In this document: positions 36,017 through 42,658 of the stretch, one piece after another
Numbering within the stretch: position 1 is the stretch's first letter
How the letters are laid out: each line of letters starts with the position of its first letter
Assembly (NCBI RefSeq): GCF_020694005.1
Contig: NZ_CP073013.1
Span: 310,001-374,000 of the forward strand
Direction of reading: 5' to 3'
Length of the DNA: 64,000 nt
From: Marinomonas profundi
GTDB taxonomy: Bacteria; Pseudomonadota; Gammaproteobacteria; Pseudomonadales; Marinomonadaceae
Position numbers and translations under genes: made by a program
The notes under the pieces: generated by a model
Databases searched by the model: none
The model's input: only the letters and a program-made list of their open reading frames with translations
What the model was told of the DNA's origin: nothing

Positions 36017-36040
36017 AAAAAAAGCGACCTGAGCCGCTTT
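36017..36040 (-). terminator. Rho-independent terminator of the YitT-family gene
   Basis: The arms AAAGCG (36021-36026) and CGCTTT (36035-36040) pair, and on the minus strand they are followed by seven T residues. It stops leftward transcription from the YitT gene. Confidence 0.65.
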
Positions 36041-36064
36041 CTTAGACGAACTTATGACGTTTTT

Positions 36065-36685
36065 TTAGACGTTACCCATATAACGACCCGGTTTATGATT
36101 CACCGCAATAATCATATTCAATGCGATGGCACCTAATATGGAGATTACAATTAACGTAAAATCCACCACAAAAACAGATAACAACACGATACCGCAATCC
36201 ACCGCCATCTGAAATTTCCCCATAGAAATACCATATTTTTCAGCAAGGTAACGCGCCAGAATATTGAGCCCACCTAAGCTGGCGTTATGGCGAAACAACA
36301 TCAAAAAGCCAACCCCCATCAAAAACCCGCCCGCCACACTGGCATAAATAGGGTTTAACTGATCAAAGCTCACTAACAAGGGAGTCAAATCGGCGAATAC
36401 AGAAAGAAAGAAGACGGCAAGAAAGGTCTTTATGGTGAATTCCCAACCAAAATGAAGAACAGCTAATAGATAGAACGGAATATTAATCAAAAAAAATGCC
36501 TGACCAAACGTCAGCGACGTTGAATATTGGATCAAAAAGGCAAGCCCTGCGGACCCACCGGTTAACAGCCCCGCGTGAGTGTAGAGATTCACCCCCAACG
36601 CAATAATCAGAGTGCCTAAAATCATCGCTTGAGCGTCTTCAAGACGCGTGTGTTTTTGTACCTTAGGTAGTGTAATTGCCGACAT
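36065..36685 (-). CDS. YitT (DUF161) family membrane protein
   Basis: A 206-residue integral membrane protein with five to six helices. The start LEDAQAMILGTLIIALGVNLYTHAGLLTGGSAGLAFL is diagnostic for YitT proteins, and the inner repeat VGFLMLFRHNASLGGLNILA resembles it. Full YitT proteins have a cytoplasmic DUF2179 domain; this one ends shortly after the last helix, so it is a short form. Role unknown, possibly transport. It is a single gene with a terminator. Confidence 0.82.
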   Translation of the reverse strand: MSAITLPKVQKHTRLEDAQAMILGTLIIALGVNLYTHAGLLTGGSAGLAFLIQYSTSLTFGQAFFLINIPFYLLAVLHFGWEFTIKTFLAVFFLSVFADLTPLLVSFDQLNPIYASVAGGFLMGVGFLMLFRHNASLGGLNILARYLAEKYGISMGKFQMAVDCGIVLLSVFVVDFTLIVISILGAIALNMIIAVNHKPGRYMGNV

Positions 36686-36792
36686 AGGTTTCTCTTCAAT
36701 CCAATCAAAAGACAGTATTCAACTGGCGTGGATTTTAGTGAAAAAAACACCTAAGACCAACCGTCATGCTAAAAGCATTTCGAGCATGGCCA

Positions 36793-37107
36793 TCATAAAG
36801 TGTCTTGTTTTCTATACACCCTATTCGCCGCGCAGATTTTCCGAATGACCTTACCAACCACTCGACGCGGCGATACCCAGCCTATACGCTCCGATTGCAA
36901 GCTCTTATTATTTTCCCCGCCTAACCAAAGCTGTCCATCCGGCGCAATATGCAATATTTTTTTGACCATCAAGCCGTATAAGGCGTGATCTACCACGATC
37001 AGATGTCCTATTTTTAATTTTTTATAGCAACGACTGGTAAAAACAAAATCACCATCCCATAAGCTAGGCGCCATACTGTCGCCTGCTACCTTAATCAAAC
37101 GAAACAT
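36793..37107 (-). CDS. Small S24/S26-type signal-peptidase-like serine protease
   Basis: A 104-residue protein of the S24/S26 peptidase fold. The catalytic serine is S11 in VAGDSMAPSLWDGDFVF, and a lysine in GLMVKKILHI (K49 or K50) fits the Ser-Lys dyad. A GDxV-type segment and a C-terminal SPRRVVGKVI complete the fold. Its length resembles nickel-superoxide-dismutase maturation proteases and mini signal peptidases, not LexA, since the DNA-binding domain is missing. No membrane helix is obvious. No sodN gene is nearby, so the substrate is unknown. Its start lies 50 bases from a 12-copy heptamer repeat. Confidence 0.7.
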   Translation of the reverse strand: MFRLIKVAGDSMAPSLWDGDFVFTSRCYKKLKIGHLIVVDHALYGLMVKKILHIAPDGQLWLGGENNKSLQSERIGWVSPRRVVGKVIRKICAANRVYRKQDTL

Positions 37108-37156
37108 CTTTTTTACCTTCTTTTATACCTTCTTTTACAGTCGGCTCATTGCACCT

Positions 37157-37247
37157 ACTCATCACTCATCACTCATCACTCATCACTCATCACTCATCAC
37201 TCATCACTCATCACTCATCACTCATCACTCATCACTCATCAATCATC
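37157..37247. repeat. Heptanucleotide tandem repeat, 12 exact copies of ACTCATC
   Basis: ACTCATC is repeated 12 times without change (37157-37240), followed by one copy with a single change (AATCATC). On the minus strand it reads GATGAGT and lies upstream of the protease gene. Because seven is not a multiple of three and the array is non-coding, copy-number change could alter promoter spacing. Confidence 0.95.
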
Positions 37248-37381
37248 GTCAGCACGTCACAACGCGCCTGTGCTGTTTTGAAGCCAATAACCTTATCTAA
37301 CACTGCCACAATACTGTGCACCATAATCGACATGCCTCTCTGGTTTTTACAATAAAGAACATCACCCGTAATGAACTGGCT

Positions 37382-37825
37382 TTAATGACGTACCATAGCG
37401 CTTGTGCCAGCAATCGCACTATTCAGTGATTCCATCAGCGCTCTGCCCTGAGACAACAATCGCTTACCATAACTTTGTGAAAACAACTCCCACTCAAACC
37501 TAAGATGGGTGGCTGTTCTCATAATAAGATCGCGTTGCTCATCATTCATATCCGCTCGCACGATAACGGCTTGCAAAAAATTAACCGCATTTTCATATTG
37601 TGTATTTGCGGAGATAAAATCCCCTAGCGCCGTATAAGACTCGGCGATATTCAAAAAACTGACGGCCGCCGCCGCTACCGCAGACTCCGCATCGCGACAA
37701 AAATCCTCATCAAACGACATCTCTGCCTGCCTTAATGCCTGTCGGTTTAGCTCAACGGCACTAGAGAAATCATGATTTGAATAAGCCCTATTGGCTTGTC
37801 TTGTTAAACGCTCCCAGTTTTGCAT
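37382..37825 (-). CDS. Uncharacterised TPR-like protein under predicted Fur control
   Basis: A 147-residue soluble protein made of helical pairs: TRQANRAYSNHDFSSAVELN then ALRQAEMSFDEDF, and VSFLNIAESYTALGDFISAN. The pattern resembles tetratricopeptide helices. I weakly associate it with DUF2753 of vibrios, without certainty. No signal peptide or catalytic motif is seen. Two Fur-like 7-1-7 boxes lie directly upstream, so it is expected to be induced under iron limitation. It stands alone, with a tandem-repeat region downstream and cobO beyond on the same strand but 194 bases upstream. Confidence 0.6.
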   Translation of the reverse strand: MQNWERLTRQANRAYSNHDFSSAVELNRQALRQAEMSFDEDFCRDAESAVAAAAVSFLNIAESYTALGDFISANTQYENAVNFLQAVIVRADMNDEQRDLIMRTATHLRFEWELFSQSYGKRLLSQGRALMESLNSAIAGTSAMVRH

Positions 37826-37856
37826 CTATTTCTCCTAGACAATGATAAAAACTCAA

Positions 37857-37915
37857 TGAGAATCATTATCGTAAAAGAATATTAAAAAATCCAGCTAATT
37901 TGAGAATAAATCTCA
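37857..37915 (-). promoter_or_regulatory. Tandem Fur boxes of the uncharacterised TPR-like gene
   Basis: TGAGAAT-C-ATTATCG (37857-37871) matches the Fur 7-1-7 consensus at 13 of 15 positions. TGAGAAT-A-AATCTCA (37901-37915) is a weaker second site 30 bases further upstream, with 6 of 7 arm positions symmetrical. They lie 32 and 76 bases before the leftward start codon. Confidence 0.7.
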
Positions 37916-38019
37916 TTTGAGTGTTTTTTTACATTAGGGGGAATCTGGCAAGCCCAGGAAAGGAAAGATAAAGAGATTAAAATAGAGGGTAAATCAGAAA
38001 AAGTAGCCCGCCATGCGAA

Positions 38020-38658
38020 CTACCACTCAATGCCCACTTGCGCTTTCACACCATTGGCAAAAGCATGGCGTTCATTGGCAATTTTACTGTGTGTATCAAC
38101 ACTGTCTAACAAGGCTCTTGGAGCCGTCCGCCCTGTCATCATCACATTTTGGTGCTCTGGACGAGCAGCCAACGCAGCAATCAAATCCGCTTCATTTAAG
38201 TAACCGTATTTGTACATGTAGGTAATTTCATCCAACAAGACAAAATGCACACTGGCATCAGACAAAACCGTCTTTGCCAAGGCCCACGCTTGCTCGGCGG
38301 CTTCTTTTTCCAATGCTGGATTGCGTGTTTCCCATGTAAAACCGTGCCCCATGACGTGAAAATCCACCAACGGATGCGAACCAAAAAACAACTGTTCGCC
38401 AGTGGCTTTGCGACCTTTAATAAACTGAATCACTGCACTTTTTTGACCGTGGCCTAAAGCACGCGCCATGGTACCAAATGCACTAGAACTTTTGCCCTTA
38501 CCATTCCCCGTAAGCAAAATCGTCACACCACGCTCTTGCGTCGCGGCGGCAATACGCTCATCAACCACCGCTTTTTTCTTCAATAAGCGCGCTTCATTCT
38601 TTTCAGCTTGTTGTGCTTCTTGCTCTTTACTGTTTTGTTCGGTAGGCAGTTCAGTCAT
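38020..38658 (-). CDS. cobO: Cob(I)yrinic acid a,c-diamide adenosyltransferase
   Basis: A 212-residue CobO/BtuR enzyme that transfers the adenosyl group of ATP to cobalt of corrinoids. The P-loop is GNGKGKSSS at 51-59, followed by AFGTMARALGHGQKSAVIQFIKG. The family motif VLLDEITYMYKYGYL and the histidine-rich GHGFTWETRNP lie further on. The first 40 residues form a charged helix (EQEAQQAEKNEARLLKKKAVV). It is the last gene of a leftward run that includes cobC, cobS and cobT, with a TRIC-type channel gene between. Confidence 0.92.
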   Translation of the reverse strand: MTELPTEQNSKEQEAQQAEKNEARLLKKKAVVDERIAAATQERGVTILLTGNGKGKSSSAFGTMARALGHGQKSAVIQFIKGRKATGEQLFFGSHPLVDFHVMGHGFTWETRNPALEKEAAEQAWALAKTVLSDASVHFVLLDEITYMYKYGYLNEADLIAALAARPEHQNVMMTGRTAPRALLDSVDTHSKIANERHAFANGVKAQVGIEW

Positions 38659-38704
38659 GTTTTATCTCTTTTTAAGCTATTATTTGTACTGTTTTTTTCT
38701 TGCG

Positions 38705-39319
38705 CTACTTTTTTTTGTACAACAACCAACTCGGGTAATACAAGTCTTTATGTATCGCAAACACTCTTAGTATAAAGATTAAAGCCACCGCGTAAATCGA
38801 GTTAAATTCATGGATCGGTATGTTTTTTTCAAGTAGTACTAACAACAAAGCCCCTAAAAACGCCGGTGTCGCATAGAACTCTCGACCCAAAACCAAAGGC
38901 GGACGATGACTTAAAACATCACGAATGATACCGCCAGCCACACCGGTAATAATCCCCATGGTAATGGCGATAGTCGGTGGAAAACCTAGATTCAACACCT
39001 TCTCCGTTGCCACCACCGTAAACAGAGCCAAGCCAAAGGAATCGGCATAATGAAAAACCCTTTGCCTGTCATCAATAAATCGCACAGAAAAAAACGCCAG
39101 TGCAGACGATAAAAACGCCACCCACAAATAAGAGGTGTCTTTTACCCAGTAAACGGTTTCAACCGATAGCACGGCATCTCGTATCGTACCGCCCCCCAAG
39201 GACGTCACCATACCAAGAAACACCACGCTAAACAGATCCATGTCTTTTTTACCGGACGAAATAACCCCAGTAATGGCGAACGCAGCAATCCCAAACATAC
39301 CCAAAAAATATAGCAACAT
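38705..39319 (-). CDS. TRIC-type (UPF0126) cation channel family protein
   Basis: A 204-residue membrane protein with seven helices built from two UPF0126 repeats: FGIAAFAITGVISSGKKDMDLFSVVFLGMVTSLGGGTIRD and GIITGVAGGIIRDVLS (each with the diagnostic GGxxRD). These are trimeric cation channels in bacteria. ATG 39319 was chosen; a TTG upstream (39358) would overlap cobC. Its place between cobC and cobO is unexpected: no role in B12 synthesis is known, though cobalt or potassium passage can be imagined. It probably shares the same transcript. Confidence 0.8.
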   Translation of the reverse strand: MLLYFLGMFGIAAFAITGVISSGKKDMDLFSVVFLGMVTSLGGGTIRDAVLSVETVYWVKDTSYLWVAFLSSALAFFSVRFIDDRQRVFHYADSFGLALFTVVATEKVLNLGFPPTIAITMGIITGVAGGIIRDVLSHRPPLVLGREFYATPAFLGALLLVLLEKNIPIHEFNSIYAVALIFILRVFAIHKDLYYPSWLLYKKK

Positions 39320-39342
39320 GTTGTATTTTTTCTCACAAAAGC

Positions 39343-39933
39343 CTAAGCAGAAACCCAATCACCCGCACCTAAACGCTTCAACACGACAAAATCCCCTTGG
39401 ATGGAAAATTCCGTCACACTGCTAAACCCCACATCAATACGATGACACTGATCCAAAGGCCATTGGCAGAGCATACTCACAAGCACCTTAATCACACCAG
39501 AATGTGCCACCAATACACAATTCTCCATCGGCGAATCTTTCACCGACAACCACCATTGCCAAACACGGTCCGCCACAACGTGCAACGACTCGCCATTATA
39601 AGGTGCAGAGTGCACTATATCATCCGCCCAAAGATCGATTTCTTGCTTGGAAATGTCTTGCCAACACAACCCTTCCCAATCGCCAAAATCCAATTCTCTT
39701 AAAGCATCCACAGCCTGTGAATGTCCATCACTAAGATGTTCCGCTAATTGCGCAGCTCGAGTTAATGGACTGTGAAAACAGGCATTCGACTCGGCATCAA
39801 ATTCCAGCGACAAGGCGTTTTTTAACGCCTGCGCGCCCGCTTCCCAACCGTCAGCAAGCGGCACATCCATATCGCCGTAACACAAGCCTTGTTTAACCTC
39901 TGGTCTTGGGTGTCGAATCAAATACAACTTCAC
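39343..39933 (-). CDS. cobC: Alpha-ribazole-5'-phosphate phosphatase CobC (histidine phosphatase)
   Basis: A 196-residue histidine phosphatase. The active site reads LIRHPRPEVKQGLCYGDMD, with RHP in place of the usual RHG, and a second histidine lies in VLVAHSGVIKVL. The LCYGDxDVPL segment after the histidine is typical of CobC, which dephosphorylates alpha-ribazole phosphate in the lower-ligand branch of cobalamin assembly. GTG at 39933 overlaps the cobS stop (GTGA) and is preferred over a GTG seven codons upstream. The operon context supports the function. Confidence 0.85.
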   Translation of the reverse strand: MKLYLIRHPRPEVKQGLCYGDMDVPLADGWEAGAQALKNALSLEFDAESNACFHSPLTRAAQLAEHLSDGHSQAVDALRELDFGDWEGLCWQDISKQEIDLWADDIVHSAPYNGESLHVVADRVWQWWLSVKDSPMENCVLVAHSGVIKVLVSMLCQWPLDQCHRIDVGFSSVTEFSIQGDFVVLKRLGAGDWVSA

Positions 39934-40712
39934 GAATAAGACACCAACAAACACAAGACAACAAACACTTCCCCTATTTGCTCACTCGCGCCCAAAGTAT
40001 CACCATTAAAACCGCCAATCTTTTTACGCAAATAAAGACGCATCAACAGTACCAAACCCGCGACAAAAACAAAGGTAATCATCAAATCGAACACGTTAAA
40101 CGCCAACACGCCAACCAACAAGCAAGGCAACAAGGCCACCAGCCACTGGCTAGGGTCTAACTTAGCAATCATGCTCGACGCCTTGCTTTGCCCCATCGTC
40201 ACATAATCGAGTGTATTCATAAGCACCAAGGGGATAAATCTGGCGACAATATGCACCACACACCAACCGCTTAAAGTATAAATAAACCCTAAAAAAGAAT
40301 CAGGAATCGCCTGCAACCATTCACTTAACAACAACCATTTGAGCGACAAAGAAAACCAAATAGACAACGCCGCATAACTGCCAATGCGCGAATCTTTCAT
40401 GATGGTTAAGCGTTGCTCTTTATCCCAGCCGCCAACCAAACCATCACAACTGTCCATCAAACCGTCTTCATGAAAGCCACCTGTAATCAAAACTGCTGTT
40501 AACAGCATAAGCAAAGCTTGCAGCGAAGACGACCAATCAAACCACAATGGCCAAGCACTTAGGAGACCAACCACCAAGCCAATCCATGGTAAAAAGCACA
40601 CCGCCGGGGTGTGCTTTATGTCTTCACTCCAGTCCACTTTAAGCGGTATTCGAGTATAGGTAACAAGGCTGCGTTTAAAGCCTTGCCAATAAGGGCCAAT
40701 CATATTTCTCAT
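39930..40712 (-). CDS. cobS: Adenosylcobinamide-GDP ribazoletransferase CobS
   Basis: A 260-residue integral membrane enzyme with about seven helices that joins alpha-ribazole to adenosylcobinamide-GDP, the last step of cobalamin nucleotide-loop assembly. Diagnostic segments are TRIPLK near the N-terminus, TGGFHEDGLMDSCDGLVGGW with the metal-binding DGxxDxxDG pattern, and RLYLRKKIGGFNGDTLGA towards the C-terminus. It overlaps cobC by 4 nt and follows cobT after 38 bases, so the three form a translationally linked salvage unit. Confidence 0.92.
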   Translation of the reverse strand: MRNMIGPYWQGFKRSLVTYTRIPLKVDWSEDIKHTPAVCFLPWIGLVVGLLSAWPLWFDWSSSLQALLMLLTAVLITGGFHEDGLMDSCDGLVGGWDKEQRLTIMKDSRIGSYAALSIWFSLSLKWLLLSEWLQAIPDSFLGFIYTLSGWCVVHIVARFIPLVLMNTLDYVTMGQSKASSMIAKLDPSQWLVALLPCLLVGVLAFNVFDLMITFVFVAGLVLLMRLYLRKKIGGFNGDTLGASEQIGEVFVVLCLLVSYS

Positions 40713-40750
40713 GTTTTTTGCTTTTCATTCTCTGTCTAGATTATCAATTT

Positions 40751-41812
40751 TTATGGCGCACCGCTCACACCAGCGCTTTCAAAACTCGCCATTTTATTTA
40801 AAAATACGCAAGCACTGTTCATTAATGGATACGCCAAAATAGCCCCAGAACCTTCGCCCAAACGCAGATCCAAAGACAACATCGGCTCTGCCTGCAAATG
40901 ATCAAGCAGCACTTTATGAGCTTTTTCATTTGATTGATGAGCAAAAATCGCATAATCACGCACATTCGGCGCAACTTTCTGAGCGAACAACAAAGCAACT
41001 GAACAGATAAAACCATCCACCACAAAAGCGGTTTGACGCTGAGCTGATTGCAGCATCGCACCCGCCATGGCTAAAATTTCAAAGCCACCGACTTGTTCCG
41101 CAAGGGTTTGCGCACTCCAATCAGCCATTATCTGACCGGTTTCTTGTTCAGCACGTTGCAATGCTTGCTCAATCACTTGCGCTTTGTGAGAAACCCCAGC
41201 CGAGTCCAAACCGGTACCGCGCCCCGCACTGTCTATCGCACTAACACCGATTAACGCCGTCATCATGCAAGAAGACACACACGTATTACCAATGCCCATT
41301 TCACCGAACATCAACAAATTCACGCCGTCATCAATAGCAAGATTCGCTTCGTCGACACCCGCTTGAAGCGCTTGCTCTAGTTGTTCCGTCGTCATCGCAG
41401 CTTGTTGACTAAAGTCTTTAGACGCGAATGCCACTTTACGTGAACCCAATAAAGGGTGAGCGTCCAGCTCGGCATTCACACCCACATCGACAACACGCAA
41501 AGGCACATTGTGCTGAGCACAAAACACACTCACCGCCGCACCACCCATCAAGAAGTTCATCACCATTTGCGGTGTCACTTCCTGAGGAAACAAACTAATA
41601 CCCTGCGCCACCACACCATGATCTGCAGCAAAAACGATCATTTTTGGCTTTGACACATCAGGCGTTAATGTCTGCTGAATCTTACCCAGCTGAAAAGCAA
41701 TGCTTTCCAACTCGCCGAGTGCGCCTAATGGCTTAGTTTTGTTGTCGATTTTGCGCTGTAGCTCAGCCGCAATAACAACCGAAGGCGCCTGAATAGTAAA
41801 CTGCTTAAACAA
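40751..41812 (-). CDS. cobT: Nicotinate-nucleotide:dimethylbenzimidazole phosphoribosyltransferase CobT
   Basis: A 353-residue enzyme that converts dimethylbenzimidazole and nicotinate mononucleotide to alpha-ribazole phosphate. Motifs are KIDNKTKPLGALGELE at the start, FAADHGV, LMGGAAVSVF, LLMFGEMGIGNT and the catalytic glutamate in LRLGEGSGA. TTG at 41812 was chosen: AAGGGG precedes it, and the resulting length equals E. coli CobT. Upstream ATGs at 41866 and 41896 would require a long overlap with rlmB and add residues unlike the family, although 41866 cannot be excluded. It is preceded by rlmB with a few bases between. Confidence 0.88.
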   Translation of the reverse strand: MFKQFTIQAPSVVIAAELQRKIDNKTKPLGALGELESIAFQLGKIQQTLTPDVSKPKMIVFAADHGVVAQGISLFPQEVTPQMVMNFLMGGAAVSVFCAQHNVPLRVVDVGVNAELDAHPLLGSRKVAFASKDFSQQAAMTTEQLEQALQAGVDEANLAIDDGVNLLMFGEMGIGNTCVSSCMMTALIGVSAIDSAGRGTGLDSAGVSHKAQVIEQALQRAEQETGQIMADWSAQTLAEQVGGFEILAMAGAMLQSAQRQTAFVVDGFICSVALLFAQKVAPNVRDYAIFAHQSNEKAHKVLLDHLQAEPMLSLDLRLGEGSGAILAYPLMNSACVFLNKMASFESAGVSGAP

Positions 41813-41825
41813 GGCTTTGTGCCCC

Positions 41826-42593
41826 TTAACCTTTGGCTTTAACAGCGCGTTGACGCACCACTTCATAGAGACAGACACCGGTTGCCACCGAGACATTTAA
41901 ACTCGACACCACACCCGCCATCGGCAGTTTTACTAGGTAATCACATTGCTCACGAGTCAAACGACGCATACCATCGCCTTCAGCGCCCATCACAATGGCC
42001 GTTGGAATGGTGAGGTCTTGCTCATAAATGGTTTGTGTCGCTTCGCCAGCGGTGCCAAAAATCCACACTCCTTGGTCTTGCAGCTTCTTCATGGTGCGAG
42101 CAAGGTTGGTCACGGCATAAACCGGAATACTTTCCGCCGCACCGCAAGCCACTTTGCTAACCGTCGCATTCAAAGGCGCAGAATTGTCTTTTGGCATCAC
42201 CACCGCATGAGCACCCGCGGCATCGGCGCTGCGCAAACAGGCGCCCAAATTATGCGGATCCGTCACACCATCCAAAATAATAATCAGCGGATTTTCATCT
42301 AAACCAGCAATCAGCGTGTGTAAATCCGCTTCGTTACCCGCTTTGTTCATCGTGGTATAAGCCACCACACCTTGGTGAACCACGCGATCTTTATTCGAAG
42401 TAAAAAGCTGATCTAATTCTTTACGAGGCACCACGCTGTATCGCACTTTGCTGGCTTTACAAAGCTGTACCAGTCGCTGGTTTTTCTTGTCATCTCGGCC
42501 TTCTTGAAAACGCACTTCTTTGATACGTTCTGGCTGTTGATTCAACGCATTTTCCACGGCATGTATGCCGTATATCCATTCTAAATCTGACAT
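41826..42593 (-). CDS. rlmB: 23S rRNA (guanosine-2'-O-)-methyltransferase RlmB
   Basis: A 255-residue SpoU-family enzyme that methylates the ribose of G2251 in the 23S P-loop. The N-terminal substrate-binding domain starts IYGIHAVENALNQQPERIKE. The knotted C-terminal SPOUT domain has LDGVTDPHNLGACLRSADAAG, MGAEGDGMRRLT and LPMAGVVSSLNVSVATG. rlmB directly follows rnr, as in E. coli, and here continues into the cob genes. Confidence 0.93.
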   Translation of the reverse strand: MSDLEWIYGIHAVENALNQQPERIKEVRFQEGRDDKKNQRLVQLCKASKVRYSVVPRKELDQLFTSNKDRVVHQGVVAYTTMNKAGNEADLHTLIAGLDENPLIIILDGVTDPHNLGACLRSADAAGAHAVVMPKDNSAPLNATVSKVACGAAESIPVYAVTNLARTMKKLQDQGVWIFGTAGEATQTIYEQDLTIPTAIVMGAEGDGMRRLTREQCDYLVKLPMAGVVSSLNVSVATGVCLYEVVRQRAVKAKG

Positions 42594-42658
42594 TATTTAC
42601 TCTATTAATTAAGGGGGATTGAATCCCCCTTTTATTCAAATCGCACAAAGGCCTCAAA

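Noticed and set aside
36793..37107. LexA or phage repressor
   Set aside because: Only the Ser-Lys protease part is present, with no DNA-binding domain and no phage genes around.
37157..37247. CRISPR array
   Set aside because: The unit is only seven bases, with no spacers and no cas genes in the window.
37149..37355. Frame with repeated LITHHSS translated from the heptamer array
   Set aside because: It starts at TTG with no ribosome binding site. The repeat pattern is forced by a 7-bp unit read in three phases, and no homology is evident.
38659..41850. Cobalamin riboswitch near the cob genes
   Set aside because: I looked for the B12 box and the GGGAA/GCCACTG-type core in the short gaps and found neither.
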